NCBI GenBank assembly: GCA_033060915.1
Contig: CM065386.1
Coordinates: 7,147,001 to 7,211,000, forward strand
Reading direction: 5' to 3'
Length of the DNA: 64,000 nucleotides
DNA from: Euryodendron excelsum
Taxonomy: Eukaryota > Streptophyta > Magnoliopsida > Ericales > Pentaphylacaceae
Positions within the stretch are counted from its first letter, which is position 1; the number at the start of each line of letters is the position of its first letter. The translations under genes and the position numbers were made by a program. Shown one piece after another: positions 47,601-58,167 of the stretch. A model generated the notes under the pieces. That model searched no databases. It was not told the DNA's origin and saw only the letters and a list, made by a program, of their open reading frames with translations.

Positions 47601-48584
47601 CTTATTGAAAAATCTACATGGTTTGGTGAACTCAGCAACTTAGGAGAGGTAAGAGTGTTGAAACTTAATCAATTTCTATAATTAAAGCTGATTTGATCAC
47701 TAAATGGTGCAATGAAGGTTAGAACTTCCAAACTAAAGGAAGGTGCAGGATGTTTCTTTACGTACTATGGGCAAGGATATTAGGTTTGGACCCAACTGGG
47801 ACGCCCACGAATGTGTGGGACCTGGTTAGGAAGATTAATTTAGAAATTTGAAATGTGTAATTCTTCTTCTTATCTCTCTTAACCATTGCTCGGGGCAGTA
47901 AGGCTCTTGCACGGCGAAGTTCAGTGCTTCACTCCTGTGTGCGTATATATATATATATATATATATTAATTGTTAGAGTTGGTTAAAAAGGGGAAATATT
48001 TCATGTTAAATATACTTGTTACATAACAAGTTGTCTGGAATAATAATAATGGTGTGGGGGATTTTCTCCTCACAAGTTGTAAACAATTGAACTAAAACCT
48101 GAGCGCAGCGCAGTCTCGCCATCACCTACAAAACCATCAAAGGGTGAGCATTAGCCAACCAAGATTGCTCGATTGAAGGCACTTTGAAGCTCAAGTTAGC
48201 TAAGGATCTAGTTCACAAGTAAAGAGAGAGAGAGTATGAAGAGTGTAGCCTATTGTCATTTTGTTTTTGTCTTATCTCTTTCCCGCCTCCTCATGTAGCT
48301 TTTTAGTATTGTGCTAGTCTTTTTGGTCGTGGTCTAGTCTGTTAAGTCTATTTCCTTGTCATTGCCAGATTATTCTGGTAAAATTTTTTCTACAAATTTT
48401 CTAAAAAGAATAAGATTTTTCAAAAATAAATCTTGTTTAAGATTAATTTTTTTTGTGTGCTAAGAATCATGTCTATGATTCAAACAATAACAAAATGGCC
48501 CTCTAGCTCTTCGAAACTAATCGCCCTTTCAAAAACTGCTACCATTTCATATATATACTTTTTTAGTTCATCAGAAGGGATTAC
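47601..48584. other. Intergenic, nothing recognised
   Basis: Contains an (AT)n run near 47946-47967 and a GA-rich stretch near 48222. No gene or defined repeat could be supported. Confidence 0.5.
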
Positions 48585-48690
48585 ATTGGGGAAGGCCTAT
48601 GTTAGGGAGAAAACTAGAGGACAGAGAATCGAACCCTTAACCTCCTTAAAGGAGGTCAAAAACCTAACCAGCTAGGCTAGCCCTAGTTGG
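48585..48690 (-). mobile_element. tRNA-derived SINE-like sequence
   Basis: On the minus strand an A-box-like TAGCCTAGCTGG (48679-48668) is followed 32 bp later by a B-box-like GGTTCGATTCTC (48635-48624). This is the internal Pol III promoter arrangement of tRNA-derived SINEs. The 3' tail is unclear, perhaps within 48540-48600. No target duplication identified. Confidence 0.5.
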
Positions 48691-48729
48691 TTTTCCATAT
48701 TTACATTGACCTGCAGCTAGACAACATAT

Positions 48730-49730
48730 CGATAGACAGCATGTGCAAGCCATTTTGCTTTTGGGACCAAGAATATAGAAAGAAGCATCACTACTTGCTC
48801 AAATTGGTAGCCATTCTCAAACTCCTATTCTTTCTTTTGCTGATTCTGCGCCACCGTGGGCGACGGTGCAGTGGCCCTTCCTCATTCAAGCCTCACCAAG
48901 CTAATATGCCCAAATGAAGGCCGTACGTAGCTTCCATTGTTCGAAGAGCTTGACAAGCTCAACAATGACCAATGGAGAGTGTCACGATCGCATGTTGGAT
49001 AGGAGGAGAGAGGTCTCGGGCCATATAAGGGGGGTAGGCAGCACTACTTAACAGCTTGAGCTTATAGAGAGAGGGTAATGGCTCTCCACATGGGTGGTTC
49101 ACGTATACTGGTTAACTACAGAGGTGGTAGGGCCCATTTGGGGTAAGAATAGATCAGTCCACTTAAAACGCTTCTGCTGGGAACGATGCAGACTCTGCTA
49201 AGTTAAGCTTTTGGGTCGAATGGCAAGCGTCTGGCCGCTTGACAGTGGTATCAGAGCAACCTAATTCTGATTATACACCAAGCACTCAAATGGAGTAGGC
49301 AAGGTGGTCCGACTTGCGATGAGAGTGTCGCGAATTCAGATGGGAGAGTACGTCACAATTCCACATTAGATAGAAAGAGGCAGATCTTAGGTCATATAAG
49401 GGGGGTAGACAACACCACTTAATAGCTTGAGCTTGTGGAAAGAGGGTAATGGTTCTTCACGTGGATGGTCCACGTATACTGGTTGACTATCGAGGTGATA
49501 GAGCTTATTTAAGGTAAGAATAGACCAGTCCACTTAAAATGTTTCTGCTGAGAATACTGCGCACTTTGCTAGTTTAAATTTTTGGATCGAATGGTATGTG
49601 TTCTGTCTTTGACAAGAGTCCTTGTGGTTCATATATCCTTGTCGTTGGCCATCCGCCTGTTTGAAAAGGCAAAGAAGATGGAGATGATGGAGAAGGGTTA
49701 TGCATGGATCACCACCAGGGTTACCATAAT
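48730..49730 (+). pseudogene. GLR: Glutamate receptor-like (GLR) gene fragment, amino-terminal domain
   Basis: Plant GLRs are ligand-gated cation channels of the plasma membrane. This relic covers part of the extracellular amino-terminal ligand-binding-type domain. HVQAILLLGPRI, LLAQIGSHSQTPILSFADSA and WATVQWPFLIQASPS lie at about 48747-48910, then AQMKAV. EELDKLNNDQWR ends at the TRIM insertion, and VLVVHISLSLAIRLFEKAKK and EKGYAWITT continue at 49617-49725. Stops occur after GPRI and ASPS, and a segment seems missing before EELDK. The rest of the gene is not in the window, so this is a truncated, non-functional piece. The domain class is clear; subfamily (clade 2 or 3) is not. Confidence 0.85.
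48980..49614 (+). mobile_element. TRIM (terminal-repeat retrotransposon in miniature), 635 bp
   Basis: Direct terminal repeats 48980-49244 (265 bp) and 49351-49614 (264 bp) flank a 106-bp interior. TGGTATCAGAGC at 49246-49257, one base after the 5' repeat, is the plant initiator-Met tRNA primer site. GATGGGAGAG precedes the 3' repeat as a polypurine tract. The first repeat runs TGTCAC...TTGACA; the second has CG for the initial TG. AGAG occurs on both sides (48976-48979, 49615-49618). Removing the element restores a continuous GLR reading frame. No coding capacity. Confidence 0.92.
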
Positions 49731-50711
49731 TCGTAACACTCCTAGCGTATTGCGATCTGGATCGCGCGATCCCAAACGTGGGTTGTTCACGTTTCGGAAC
49801 GTGATATTTAGTGTTCCCTTGCACAATAAACAAAAGTAAAACAATAGAGATTTGATGCTATACATTGTTCTAACATACCTGTTTCTTTGGATTGCAGGAA
49901 TAATTAGCGAATCGCGTCTATCCTCTAAAACCCATCGAAAGAACATTCCGCAAGGAATTGACAGAGGGAGAAAGCTGAATTTTTGAAAGAGAGAGAGCAG
50001 ATCTGAAAAGCGATTTATCATAATCTTTAGTGGAGACCCAGACCCAGATAATTGCAGCTGTGAAATTTCCTAGAAGATTCATATTCTGTTGAAGTTGTGA
50101 TTAGGTGACAAAGCTTTTGGAAACCAAAAAGACCCAGATAATTGCGGCTGTGAAATTTCCTAGAAGATTCATATTCTGTTGAAGTTGTGATTAGGTGTAG
50201 TGCAGATTAAATTGTACCATGAAATCAACCTGTTATAATGTGCCACATCATTAGTAAGACTTTAAAAGTCAATTTTATGTAAAAGATATATGTACAATGA
50301 TACACCATATCAAACTCAGTATGAGAATCGGAAAGGGCAGATTTCCAATTGCAAACCTTTACTCTTTTGTTAGAATTCTTATGCTAACTCTTTACATTCT
50401 TCAAATAAAATATTATGCGGATCTCTCATTATTTAAATAAAATATTATGCGTATCTCTCTACACCATTTAAATAAGATACTTATAAATTTATAAAAGCCT
50501 AGGCTTTATCACTCGACTACCAGTAAAGATAATTGAAGAACGTCTTTGCTCCTAAAAGGTGATATTTGCCTCAGGTATCAAATTGCAAAGGAGAAAAAAT
50601 AAAGTAATTAATTCATTGTTAATGTTATTTGTATATTTGTATACTAGCTAGGAATATAATTAAATTCTTATAGTTTTTAAAAAAATTTGTAGGTTCTACG
50701 TGGTAAAAAAG
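49731..50711. other. Non-coding region before the hAT transposase, with palindromes
   Basis: Holds a perfect 14-bp palindrome GGATCGCGCGATCC (49759-49772) and CACGTT-TCGG-AACGTG (49788-49803). A stretch ending TTGGATTGCAG (49898) resembles a splice acceptor. Part may be the 5' region of the hAT element, whose left end I could not define. Confidence 0.45.
50041..50197. repeat. Tandem duplication of 67 bp at 90-bp spacing
   Basis: 50041-50107 and 50131-50197 differ at one base (GCAGCTG against GCGGCTG) and start GACCCAGATAATTGC. The near identity suggests a recent duplication. Confidence 0.92.
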
Positions 50712-53200
50712 ATGGTGCTTGGAAAAAGAAAACGCATTGATGATATTTCTCTCAACAATAATTTCGAAGATGAAGAAGATTTGATGATGTATGAAAATTA
50801 TTCAGTTAGTGACGATGAGGATGTTAAAGAAGTTGAAATTATTGTTGAGTAGACTACGAGCAATACTCAAACAAATAATTTAACTCAGCCAACAGAGAAG
50901 CGGGTTAATCCAAATTTCAAGCCTTTGTTGGAAAAAGTTATTTTGAAGGGGGTTGCAAGCGGAAAAAATCTTGGGGGTGCCAAACATTGGGAGTGTAAGC
51001 ACTGTAAGGGTACTTTTATTAGCACTTATACTCGAATTCATGCACACTTCTTTGGTGCTTCTATTGGGAAGAAAAATGGTATTAAAAGATGTCCAGTATT
51101 GTTAAAAGATCGTTTAGAATTTGAAAGAATAGGTAAGAAAGTTGAGAATGCAGAGAAAGAAGGTGTATCATCTTTAATTAAAAATTCAAAGCTCGTACGT
51201 CATCAAGTGCCAAAACATATCGATCCTCTAGAAGAATCTTTTGCCTTGATGGACAGACATGCAGTCGATAGAACTATTGTTCTTTCATTGTATGCAAATG
51301 GAATTCCTTTCAATGTTCTTAGGAATCCTCAATTTTGTCAAATGGTGACAGCCATCAATAGGGCTCCAAAGGGTTACAAAGCTCCGTCCTTTGAAAAGTC
51401 AAGGACCACTTTGCTAGACGAGGTAAAAAGAAGTGTTGAGAAAGAATTGATTCATTTGAAAAACACTTGGTACACAGATGGAGTGTCAATTGTTTCTGAT
51501 GGGTGGTTGAATGTAAAGAAAAATCCCTTGATAAATATTTTAGCTGTGAATAGCCGTGGTGCTATGTTTTTATATGCTAAAGACTATTCTGGAGTTGAGA
51601 AATCAGGAATTAATATTGCAGATTTGTTACTACAAGCAATTGATGAGGTGGGTCCTTCCAATGTTATTCAAGTTTTGATTGATATTACCCCAAATTGCAA
51701 GGTAGCTGGAAAAGAAGTAGAAAAGGTACATTCTCATATTTTTTGGTCTCCTTGTGTAGTTTATACTTTGTATTTAATATTCAAAGATTTGGCACAAACT
51801 TTCAATTGGTTCAGGGATACATATTTTAAGGATAAACAAATTGTCAAATATTTTATAAATCATTTGCATGCACTGACAATTTTAAGATCAAACTCAAAGT
51901 TAAAACTTTTGAAGGTGACTAAAACAAGATTTGCATCTCATTATATAATGCTGAAACAACTTGTTGATGTAAGAGAGGCCTTAGCTACCACTGTTGTTTT
52001 AAATTCGTGAAAAGAATTGATGAAGATTGGTGATGAAAATACAAGAGAAGTTGGTGCTCTAGTTACTGGATACATAGGAAGTGATGATTTTTGGGATGAG
52101 GTGCAAAATATTTTAGTAATCACCAAGCCTATTTATAGATTAATTAGGCTTTGTGATAAAGATGGTCCAATTATGGGAGAGATATATGAGGGGATGGATA
52201 ACATGCTTGGAGAAATTAAAGATGTCTTGAAAAATAACAAGTATGGAGTTACATATGCACAAATTGAAGCCATAGTACTTGGTAGATAGGAGAAAATGAA
52301 TGTCCCAATGCATTGTCTTGGATTTGATTTGTCACCTTGATTTTATGATTCTGCTTATGTAAGTATTCTTGCCCCCGAAGGAACTACTAGAAAGAGATCT
52401 AATGAAGATAAAGAAGTGGTTGCTGGTGTTTTAAAAGCATTTGAAAAGATTGCATCAGATCCAGAGGAAGCAAGAATGTTACGCAAGCAATTTGTAAATT
52501 TTCATATGCGTAAAGGACCTTATTCTACTGCTGCTGCATTTGTCAATGCTGCTACTATGGGTGCTATTGAATGGTGGGCAACATATGGATCAGAGACACC
52601 GGAGTTAGCAAAAGTTGCACGAAAGATTCTCGCCCAACCAATCACTACATCATCTGCAGAAAGGAATTGGAGCACTTATTCATTTATCCACAGTGTTAAA
52701 AGAAACAGGTTCAATTTTAAATTTTTTTATTACCTTATTTATTATTGCTTACATATTATTTTGATACAATTTTGTGTGTGTAATGAAACAGGTTAAATTC
52801 AACACGAGTTGACAAACTAGTTTTTATTCATTCCAACATTCGGCTGCTATCAAGATTTCAAGACAATTACAAAGACGGACCATTCAAAAAATGGGATGTT
52901 GATCTAGAAGATACAGTCATGGAAGAGTCCCAAGTGAGGCTAGAAGAGATGTGGTGGAGATCTTTGGATGATGACAATGACGAAACTCAACATGAGCAAC
53001 CACAATCCAGTGAAAAGACCAACAATCAGCATACAACAAATGGTTCAAGACTTCATGGCCAAAGTTCAACACCATTAGTTATCTCTTCTAATCCAGTTCC
53101 TCAAATGAGATCTCAACAATCTCAAATGTCTAGATTTGTTACAAGAGGAGGTGCTGGAGGACCATCATCAGCAAAGGACAAAGGGAAGAGGACGGCATAG
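50712..53200 (+). pseudogene. hAT-family transposase with DUF659 and dimerisation domains
   Basis: The coding region runs in one frame from ATG 50712 to 52708, then over an 83-bp intron (GT 52709, AG 52791) to the exon 52792-53200, giving about 800 codons. Stops lie at 50850-50852, 52008-52010, 52287-52289 and near 52338, but no frameshift. A BED-like finger (HWECKHCKGTF...HAHF) is near 50985-51055. The DUF659 domain follows (SIVSDGWLNVKKNPLINILA). Then come IDITPNCKVAGK and WSPCVVYTLYL, where DNAANxKAAGK and WTPCAAHCL are usual. The C-terminal dimerisation motif is AIEWWATYGSETPELAKVA...SAERNWS, then NRLNSTRVDKLVFIHSNIRLL across the intron. The tail is Gln/Ser-rich. Terminal inverted repeats were not located. 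Confidence 0.86.
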
Positions 53201-54132
53201 TTTCTTCAAACATGAAATTAATTACTGATTTACTCTTTTATGTGCTACTTTATATCATAAGAACTAGTTTTTTTTTCTAAAATTCATTGACTATGATACA
53301 TTTGAGTAATTTTGCTATTAATAGGTATGAACTCTTTGCAAGTACTAAAATTAGTCCAAGTACTTAAACTCATATAATTTATTTTTTTTTTATTTTTTGT
53401 TGCCAGGCTCATATAATTTTATTGTTTTGCCTGCTTGGGATGCAAAATTACATTGATAAACATTTGAGAAAAACTACTGCTTGGTAACTGTCCCAAGTTC
53501 CCAACTCTCGGGAGCTTCACATTCTTTGTACTAATTTTTGGAGCCTCTCCACTTTTAAAAAGCTAGCCATGAGAACTGTCTCCCCATGGTTCCTCAGTAA
53601 ATAACCCATAAGCTGATTTGAATTGTTAATACTTTTCCCTCCACAAATTTTCAAGAAGATAATGGAATAAATCAGTGCGTACTCAACACAACAAGCAAAA
53701 CAAGAGCTTCAATCTATTTGTAATGCCAAAATGAAATGTTAGATGCTTCCAGTAGATTATATATTCATGTTCCAATGAAAATTATGAATAATACGTACAT
53801 TATTTTTACATGTTTTAAAAAATATCCAAAACACCGTTTTACAATCCAAATAAATGTATTTCGTTTTGACAAAGTAATCCGAAGATGCCTACCTCTAGTG
53901 TACCACACTCTGTGGAATGTGACATACCATATCTCCATTTTCATTTTACATACCACAATGATTCGCGCTCCAGATAACATTGATCACCACAGAACCCACA
54001 ACAAGCCTTCTCGATGTGGTTAATTCATCAGCTATCTCTTCAATGCAAGGCGTTCTAGGAGTCAAGAGCTATTTCTTTGAAACCGGGCCAAGTTTCCACA
54101 ATTTCCACGCAACGTTTACTAGAAAATTCAGC
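53201..54132. other. Intergenic, no gene supported
   Basis: AT-rich sequence after the hAT transposase. The phrase GGCTCATATAATTT partly repeats ACTCATATAATTT about 40 bp earlier (53370-53420). The right end of the hAT element may be here but no inverted terminus was recognised. 54000-54132 may be the decayed 3' part of the EP1-like paralogue. Confidence 0.5.
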
Positions 54133-54812
54133 TTAGAGCATCCTGAAGAAAAAAGCTATGAGCCTAGAATTTTCTCTCTGCAGGCCTACAATGCCACCTG
54201 GTTCACAAGTCAACGTCACGACCTCCAAGCTACCCTTTCTAACACTAAACCATTGAGAAGATGAAAAATAGGGCAATGGCTTAGGGCACTTATTGCTGTT
54301 ATAGTACAAGGCCAACCCATTGGCCTCTAATACCAAGCTGTAAGGCCCATTAGAATTGTCTTTGGCAGAAGCCGGGCTCACAAGCTTGGTGGCCGCTCCA
54401 ACCCGAAGAGACTAACCCACCAGGAGGGTGTCAGTTGGGTAACCAAAGCTTTGCCATAAAATTACCCTTGGAGTCGTGAAGGACCATATTACCATTTGGA
54501 AGCAGCTTGAGCCCTACCACCACTTTGTTGGCAGTGTCGGTTTGCCATGCAACGTGGCCATCGGCGTTGGCCAATATTAGATTCCCGTCGCTCCCGAAGG
54601 TTAGGGTTCGCGAATCGGGTTGCCCCGGTTAGCTTCCCATACCAAACAAAAGAGCTACTCCGACGAGAAGGTTACCATACATAAAGCTAGGGTGAAGGCA
54701 TTAGGGGAGGTGTTATAGAAGCAAAGTTGGAAAGGAGAGTTGAAAATATCATAAACACGGTAACTCCCACCATACTCAACTATGTACGGCACAAATTCTC
54801 CGACATCACGGG
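54133..54812 (-). pseudogene. EP1-like glycoprotein paralogue, decayed
   Basis: Second, broken copy of the EP1-like gene, on the same strand and about 0.5 kb downstream of it. Read from 54801 downwards, GEFVPYIVEYGGSYRVYDIF, FGSDGNLILANADGHVAWQT and KLLPNGNMVLHDSKGNF mark the bulb-type lectin domain. NSNGPYSLVLEANGLALYYN and PLPYFSSSQWFSVRKGSLE follow near 54340-54210. Several stops and frame changes break it, for example after FSSE near 54646 and around 54450. The signal peptide and start are missing; the 5' end meets a transposon-like terminus at about 54808. The C-terminal Cys-rich/apple part is not recognisable, so it cannot make the full protein. Confidence 0.85.
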
Positions 54813-54904
54813 TCAATAACGGTTGACTAGATGGTTAAACCAGTGACCCGTGACCCGACCTCTTTTTCGATTCGTTCAACGGTCCGATTTTCAAAACATT
54901 GCTC
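54808..54904 (-). mobile_element. Terminal fragment of a hAT-type MITE (tentative)
   Basis: On the minus strand the stretch reads CAATGTTTTGAAAATCGGACC..., then GGGTCACGGGTCACTGG. This opening is familiar from plant hAT-type MITEs (CAGTGTTTTGAAAACCGG). Only one end is visible. It abuts the truncated 5' end of the EP1-like paralogue. Confidence 0.35.
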
Positions 54905-55279
54905 TCCACATAACTTTCTATTACCGGTCAAACCTAACAAATGCCCTCTTTTCTATTTGCTTGCCAATTAATACTTATATAAATATTTTTTACGAACATA
55001 ATATTCATATCTAAAAGAATTCAAAATGATATGCTCAAACGTACAATGTCGATACATATGGTACTAGTAATATAAAAAATTCTTAGAAGAACAAGATTTA
55101 CATCGAACCATACTAAATTGATTTTTTAGTGACGCACAACTTTCTGTCTTATTTAAATTCAACTCATCAAACGTACACACGTTGTGAAAGTAAAAATAAA
55201 AATAAAAAAGGGTAGAGAATCATTCCCTTGATTGGTTACATCAAAACCAAATTTCAAAAAAAAACAAACCAGTGGCTCA
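54905..55279. other. Spacer downstream of the EP1-like gene
   Basis: 375 bp of AT-rich DNA including the likely 3' UTR of the EP1-like gene. AATAAAAATAAAAAA-type A-rich sequence near 55193-55208 is on the wrong strand for its poly(A) signal. Nothing else recognised. Confidence 0.5.
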
Positions 55280-56629
55280 CTAGGGTTTGGGAGCCTTTAT
55301 ATAACCCAAATGTGTAGACTTGGCAACCTTTGTAAGGGTCTTCAGATCATATGCAATCCAACACCTCGAAGAGTCTTGGTGATAGAAATAGCCCAAACAC
55401 TTGCAGTCACTCGTGCATTTCTTCGAACAGTCATCTACCTTCATGGGCCCATTTCCATTGGTGTACTTGCTCAGGAAATGGTCAACCCCATCGAGCTTGT
55501 AGTAGTAAAAATAATCGGGCTTACAAGATGGTACCTTCAACGGCTCACAATCCTTGCTCCAACCCATCAGCCCCTTGGGTAATGGGCAAGCAACGCATTG
55601 GCTGTCCTCACAAAGCCCGAACTTCCCGCACCGCTCTGGCAATTGGCACTCGCTGTCCTCGGAATCTCTAGAGAACAGAGTGAAGGTCACCTCCCACGCA
55701 CCAATATCTACCTTGTCATTGTAAGTATAGAACCTCATGTTTCCGTCCATTTCCAACCGGAAAATCGTTAACGTGCTATTGTATTTCGGCCGAGCCAAAC
55801 GGTGGTTAATGAGGTTTCCTCCGGTTCCGGCCGACGAGTTAGCTAATTGGTACACCAATGTTAGATAATAAGCCCATCCCGCATCGGTTACAGGGTCACA
55901 ATTCAATGTCACAGATTCTATGGTACCCTTGAAAGTACCATACCATTCAGAAGATGTAAAATAGAGCAATGGCTTGGGGGAGTTTTTGGTCTTATAGTAC
56001 ATGGCCAACCCTTTGGGCTCTAATACAAAGCAGTAAGGCCCATAAGAGTTGCCTTCAGCAGAAGCCCGACTCACAAGCCCTGATCCGACCCGAAGGGTCT
56101 GACCCACCAATAGGGTGTCGGTCGGGTAGTCGAGCTTTGCCATACAAAATTACCTTGGAGTCATGAAGGACCATATTACCATTCGGAAGCAACTCGAGCC
56201 CCACCACCCCTTTGTTGGCAGTGCCGGTTTGCCATGCAACCCGGCCATCCGGGTCGGCCAATACTAGATTCCCGTCTCTCCCGAAGGTTAGGGTGGCATT
56301 CTCGCGAACGGGGTTGCACCGGTTCGCCTCCCATACCCACCGGAGGAGTGACTCCTGGGAAGGATAGCCCATACGTAAACCTAGGTTGCAGGCATCTGGG
56401 GTGGTGTTATGGAAGTAAAGTAGGAATACAGAAGTGGAAATATCATGAAGACATAATTCCAGTCATACTCGACTACGTAGGGCCCAAATTCTCCTAGATT
56501 GACATACTTGAAGGTTTTTGAGGGAGGGACAGTAGCTTCTGAAATGGAAGAAAGTGTTTGAATCAGGAGAAAGAGAAAAGGAAGAGCAAATGGACAAGAA
56601 GAAGAAGAAGAAGAAGAAGAAGAAGACAT
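55280..56629 (-). CDS. EP1-like secreted glycoprotein (bulb-type lectin + PAN/apple domain), frame-disrupted
   Basis: A single-exon gene of about 450 codons from ATG 56629 to the stop at 55280. The family (carrot EP1, Arabidopsis EP1-like) comprises secreted cell-wall glycoproteins that resemble S-receptor-kinase ectodomains without a kinase. A signal peptide with a Ser10 run and a hydrophobic core (LPFLFLLIQTLSS) is followed by VNLGEFGPYVVEYDWNY. The lectin domain (FGRDGNLVLADPDGRVAWQT, GLELLPNGNMVLHDSK) lies at about 56290-56150. YPTDTLLVGQTLRVGSGLVS and the S-locus-like part follow. A Cys-rich segment (CQLPERCGKFGLCEDSQC) and a PAN/apple domain (DDCSKKCTSDCKCLGYFYH) end the protein. The frame slips three times, near 56452, 56154 and 56133, each explicable by one missing base, so the total returns to the original frame. 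It is either a young pseudogene or an intact gene with sequence errors. Confidence 0.85.
56599..56628 (-). repeat. Serine-encoding trinucleotide repeat in the signal peptide
   Basis: On the plus strand a run of about ten GAA units (AGAAGAAG...). On the coding strand it gives the TCT/TCC-type serine run at residues 2-11 of the EP1-like protein. Length is probably variable between alleles. Confidence 0.85.
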
Positions 56630-56673
56630 ATTGGTTCTTTTGTTTCTGTTGTGAGACTGATCTTAGCTCCAAA

Positions 56674-56680
56674 CTTATAG
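56674..56680 (-). promoter_or_regulatory. Putative TATA box of the EP1-like gene
   Basis: CTATAAG on the minus strand, about 45 bp upstream of the ATG at 56629, in a TTCTATAAGTTTGG context. It would give a very short leader (under 25 nt), so either that is so or the main promoter lies further up. Confidence 0.4.
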
Positions 56681-56840
56681 AAGATGATGAGGGTAATTTT
56701 GTCATTAGATTCTGATATTTTAATAATAAACAATTGCTCTATTGTGAATTGTTGGTCATAGAGAATATTTGTATATTCTACAGAATGCAGAAACTCTAGT
56801 CCGAGAAGGTGGGTTTTTGAGTAGATGGTTCATTATCTTT

Positions 56841-56952
56841 TTAGGGCAGCAAGTGGGAAGTAGGCACTACAACCCTTTTGAAAAGACAAATAAAGCCCTA
56901 TAAAGTAACTTGATCGTGCAATATTCCCTTGTTTTAAGAAGTGGATTGACAC

Positions 56953-56994
<42 letters not shown>

Positions 56995-57690
56995 ATGCGT
57001 TGAGGCTTAGAGTGACTCAAATGAGAATTACATGCCGAGCTCCCTTTGAGAGGATCATTTGGAAGCATAAAATGTGTTTATTCCAATATTTCCTTTCTTT
57101 AACATTGTTTTCTCTTTAGAAATACTGAGGGTAGCTTGAAATTTGGTTACCATAATGTGACTTATCAAAAGTTTTGAAAAGATGGCTCCAATAATCTAGA
57201 ATGGGGTCCCCAGACTATGAATTGTTTTTCCTTGCTATCTTATCCTTTCTACATCAATTATCGATTTAATATATATATACATAAGTGTGTGTATATATCA
57301 GCACATGACCCATTGCACTTAATAAACCCGACAATCTTCTTAGTTCTGACACACACACAGACGGAATATATTATATATAAGTACATTTCTGCCCATGATG
57401 AAAACAAAAGAGGAGCCCATTTTATAGCCATCGTAGAATGCAAACAAAATAACAGCTTGCATTTATATTCTCACGGCCTGGACTATCTTTATCAATGCAA
57501 ACTCGAGAGTTGATCATTTTGATCGATCATCAACTTCTCACATAGCCTAGTTATTTGTATTGATATTGGGTGGTTTAAATCCATGCCTGGTTAACATCGC
57601 TTTAGTTTTCAAAATTTGTGGTCGATGAAGGGTAGCGAATTAATGCCACGGTTAAAAGTAATCAGTCTTCATGTATGTATCAATATTGTG
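56841..57690. repeat. Segmental tandem duplication, copy A (upstream of the EP1-like gene)
   Basis: Aligns in the same orientation with 58168-58980. Shared blocks are GCAATATTCCCTTG, AGAGTGACTCAAATG, AACTTGAAATTTGGTTA, GATGGCTCCAA-AATCTAGAATGG and TTGATATTRGGT. Copies are clearly diverged with indels. Contains a (CT)n run at 56959-56990 but no gene. Confidence 0.85.
56959..56990. repeat. (CT)n microsatellite
   Basis: About 16 uninterrupted CT units inside duplication copy A. The matching place in copy B (near 58285) has only a short CT run. Confidence 0.95.
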
Positions 57691-57715
57691 AGTCGTCATA
57701 GATTATATATATATT

Positions 57716-57915
57716 AACAGTGGCGGACTCAGAATTTGTATCGAGAGGGCCAAAGTAAAAAAATTTAAATTTTATAGAGACCTAGATAATTTTGTTGAAA
57801 TTTGGAGGGGGTTAACACCTATATTTCACTGAAAATACCCAAAAATCTATAAAAAAAAGTTATAATAAATTTTAAAATTTTTAAGAGACCGCGGCCTCCG
57901 GTCACCCCTTGGTCC
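57716..57915 (+). mobile_element. MITE remnant (CAGTGGCGGA type)
   Basis: Left end ACAGTGGCGGACTCAGAATTT and a GGAGGGGGTTAA interior are typical of a common plant MITE opening. The right end (GGCCTCCGGTCACCCCTTGG) is its decayed inverse and runs into an (AT)n repeat, which hides any target duplication. It lies between the two duplicated segments. Confidence 0.5.
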
Positions 57916-58167
57916 TGTATATATATATATATAAAGTAATCAATCCTTATAATACCTGTATAGTATGACCAGAATGTCGGTAGGAAGGTGGTGAGGATGG
58001 CCTTTACCGACTTCACTCTTGCATGATTCCTTTCATGAACAGCCTCTTTTGGGTAGTAGTAATGTAGACGTGAGTTGGATGGTAGGTTCAAACTTACAGC
58101 AAGACGAGGAAGTGGTTGGCTCATTATGAATTTATATATATTATATATATACCTATGCATATATATT

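Noticed and set aside
47104..47608. Minus-strand 96-codon and plus-strand 102-codon frames
   Set aside because: GC-rich LTR-like DNA; no protein similarity recognised and the two frames overlap.
55232..55671. Plus-strand frames of 106-116 codons opposite the EP1-like gene
   Set aside because: Shadows of the minus-strand coding sequence, which has clear domain motifs.
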